Positions 6,045 through 6,412 of a stretch of DNA of 6,412 nt are shown here, piece by piece; positions within the stretch are counted from its first letter, which is position 1; the number at the start of each line of letters is the position of its first letter. Source of the DNA: Desulfocapsaceae bacterium. GTDB lineage: Bacteria; Desulfobacterota; Desulfobulbia; Desulfobulbales; Desulfocapsaceae. The notes beneath the pieces were generated by a model. That model was not told where the DNA came from and made no database searches. It saw only the letters and a program-made list of their open reading frames with translations. The position numbers and the translations under genes are program-made. The stretch lies in contig JAOZLO010000168.1 in the NCBI GenBank assembly GCA_029934775.1, positions 1 through 6,412 on the forward strand, written 5' to 3'.

Positions 6045-6412
6045 TTAGAAAGAATCGAAAATGTGTCTTTCAACTATAACCTCAATGACTATATCTGGTT
6101 TGAAATGGGCCATTATCTCTTCGATATTTTTTTGGTCATAACTTTTCCAGAGATAAACAACTTCCTTGAAATTTTCAGAGAAAAAAGGCTCTAGAGGGAC
6201 GAAGAAAGAATCTCTAAAAATTACTGCTGTCAGATTTTTTGTCCGACATCTTCTTGCAAAGGATCTGCGTCCGTTACTATTCACGATATCTGTCAGTTGA
6301 TATGGTAGTGCATTGTATGATTCACATCGTCTGAATCTTTTTATCTGTGGGTAGGTTTCGTTGATATCTTTTTTCATTAAGATCTTAGTAAGATCTCCCC
6401 CTTTTCCGGTAT
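6045..6412 (-). CDS. AlgX/AlgJ-like SGNH O-acetyltransferase, C-terminal part only
   Basis: The last 121 residues of a larger protein. The frame is open to the window edge, and the residues upstream of the internal ATG at 6377 (TGKGGDLTKIL) look like the GGDLAxxL segment of this family, so that ATG is not the true start. The visible part has LTAVIFRDSFFVPLEPFFSE followed by FKEVVYLW and, near the end, KPDIVIEVIVER, the usual closing pattern of AlgX/AlgJ/DHHW-type SGNH domains. Ser68 of the visible part (codon 6209-6207), in RDSFF, corresponds to the nucleophile in this circularly permuted fold; the partner Asp-His dyad (DxHW) should lie upstream, outside the window. Known relatives act in the periplasm or at the membrane and acetylate exopolysaccharides such as alginate. 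The polymer and exact role here are unknown. It is convergent with apt and probably unrelated to it. Confidence 0.75.
   Translation of the reverse strand, partial: TGKGGDLTKILMKKDINETYPQIKRFRRCESYNALPYQLTDIVNSNGRRSFARRCRTKNLTAVIFRDSFFVPLEPFFSENFKEVVYLWKSYDQKNIEEIMAHFKPDIVIEVIVERHIFDSF

Noticed and set aside
6045..6377. Self-contained 110-residue gene starting at ATG 6377
   Set aside because: The frame stays open upstream to the window edge and the upstream residues fit the family, so this is the tail of a longer gene.

Overview
The window is an ordinary-looking bacterial chromosomal segment, moderately AT-rich and densely coding. It holds seven recognisable genes, two of which run off the ends. 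I could run no search. The gamma/deltaproteobacterial (E. coli-type) Asd, the 420-residue-class U32 protein and the DSF-type SGNH protein together suggest a Gram-negative bacterium. A Desulfobacterota (Desulfobulbales-like) host is my best guess from memory, held with low to moderate confidence.

Layout, left to right. (1) 1-951, minus: mnmA, the tRNA U34 2-thiouridylase, missing only its C-terminal end. (2) 952-1251: a gap mostly filled by a MITE-like element of about 186 bp with 17-bp inverted ends. (3) 1252-2535, plus: a peptidase-U32-family protein of the TrhP/YegQ type (tRNA U34 5-hydroxylation). (4) A short convergent gap with an inverted repeat. (5) 2593-3708, minus: asd. (6) 3871-4380, minus: lspA, with a near-consensus sigma70 promoter. 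(7) 4381-4729: a divergent control region with promoters facing both ways and a GC-rich hairpin. (8) 4730-5482 and 5499-6020, plus: mtnP and apt, a tight two-gene operon. (9) 6045-6412, minus: the C-terminal part of an AlgX/AlgJ-like SGNH O-acetyltransferase whose start lies beyond the window.

How the genes fit together. mnmA and trhP are divergent neighbours that both act on the wobble uridine of tRNAs, at different atoms and mostly on different tRNA sets. mtnP and apt form one short pathway: methylthioadenosine is cleaved to adenine plus methylthioribose-1-phosphate, and the adenine is recycled to AMP. asd feeds lysine/diaminopimelate, threonine and methionine synthesis. lspA matures lipoproteins; the two lie in the same direction 162 bp apart and may share a transcript. 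The last gene points to an exopolysaccharide or cell-surface acetylation locus to the right.

No clearly new multi-gene system is visible. The observations most worth checking are the MITE-like element, a 12-base hairpin sequence (CCCCTTGTGGGG) in the same orientation in the leaders of both mnmA and mtnP, the unusual LspA substrate-pocket motif, and symmetrical sequences over the two divergent promoters.
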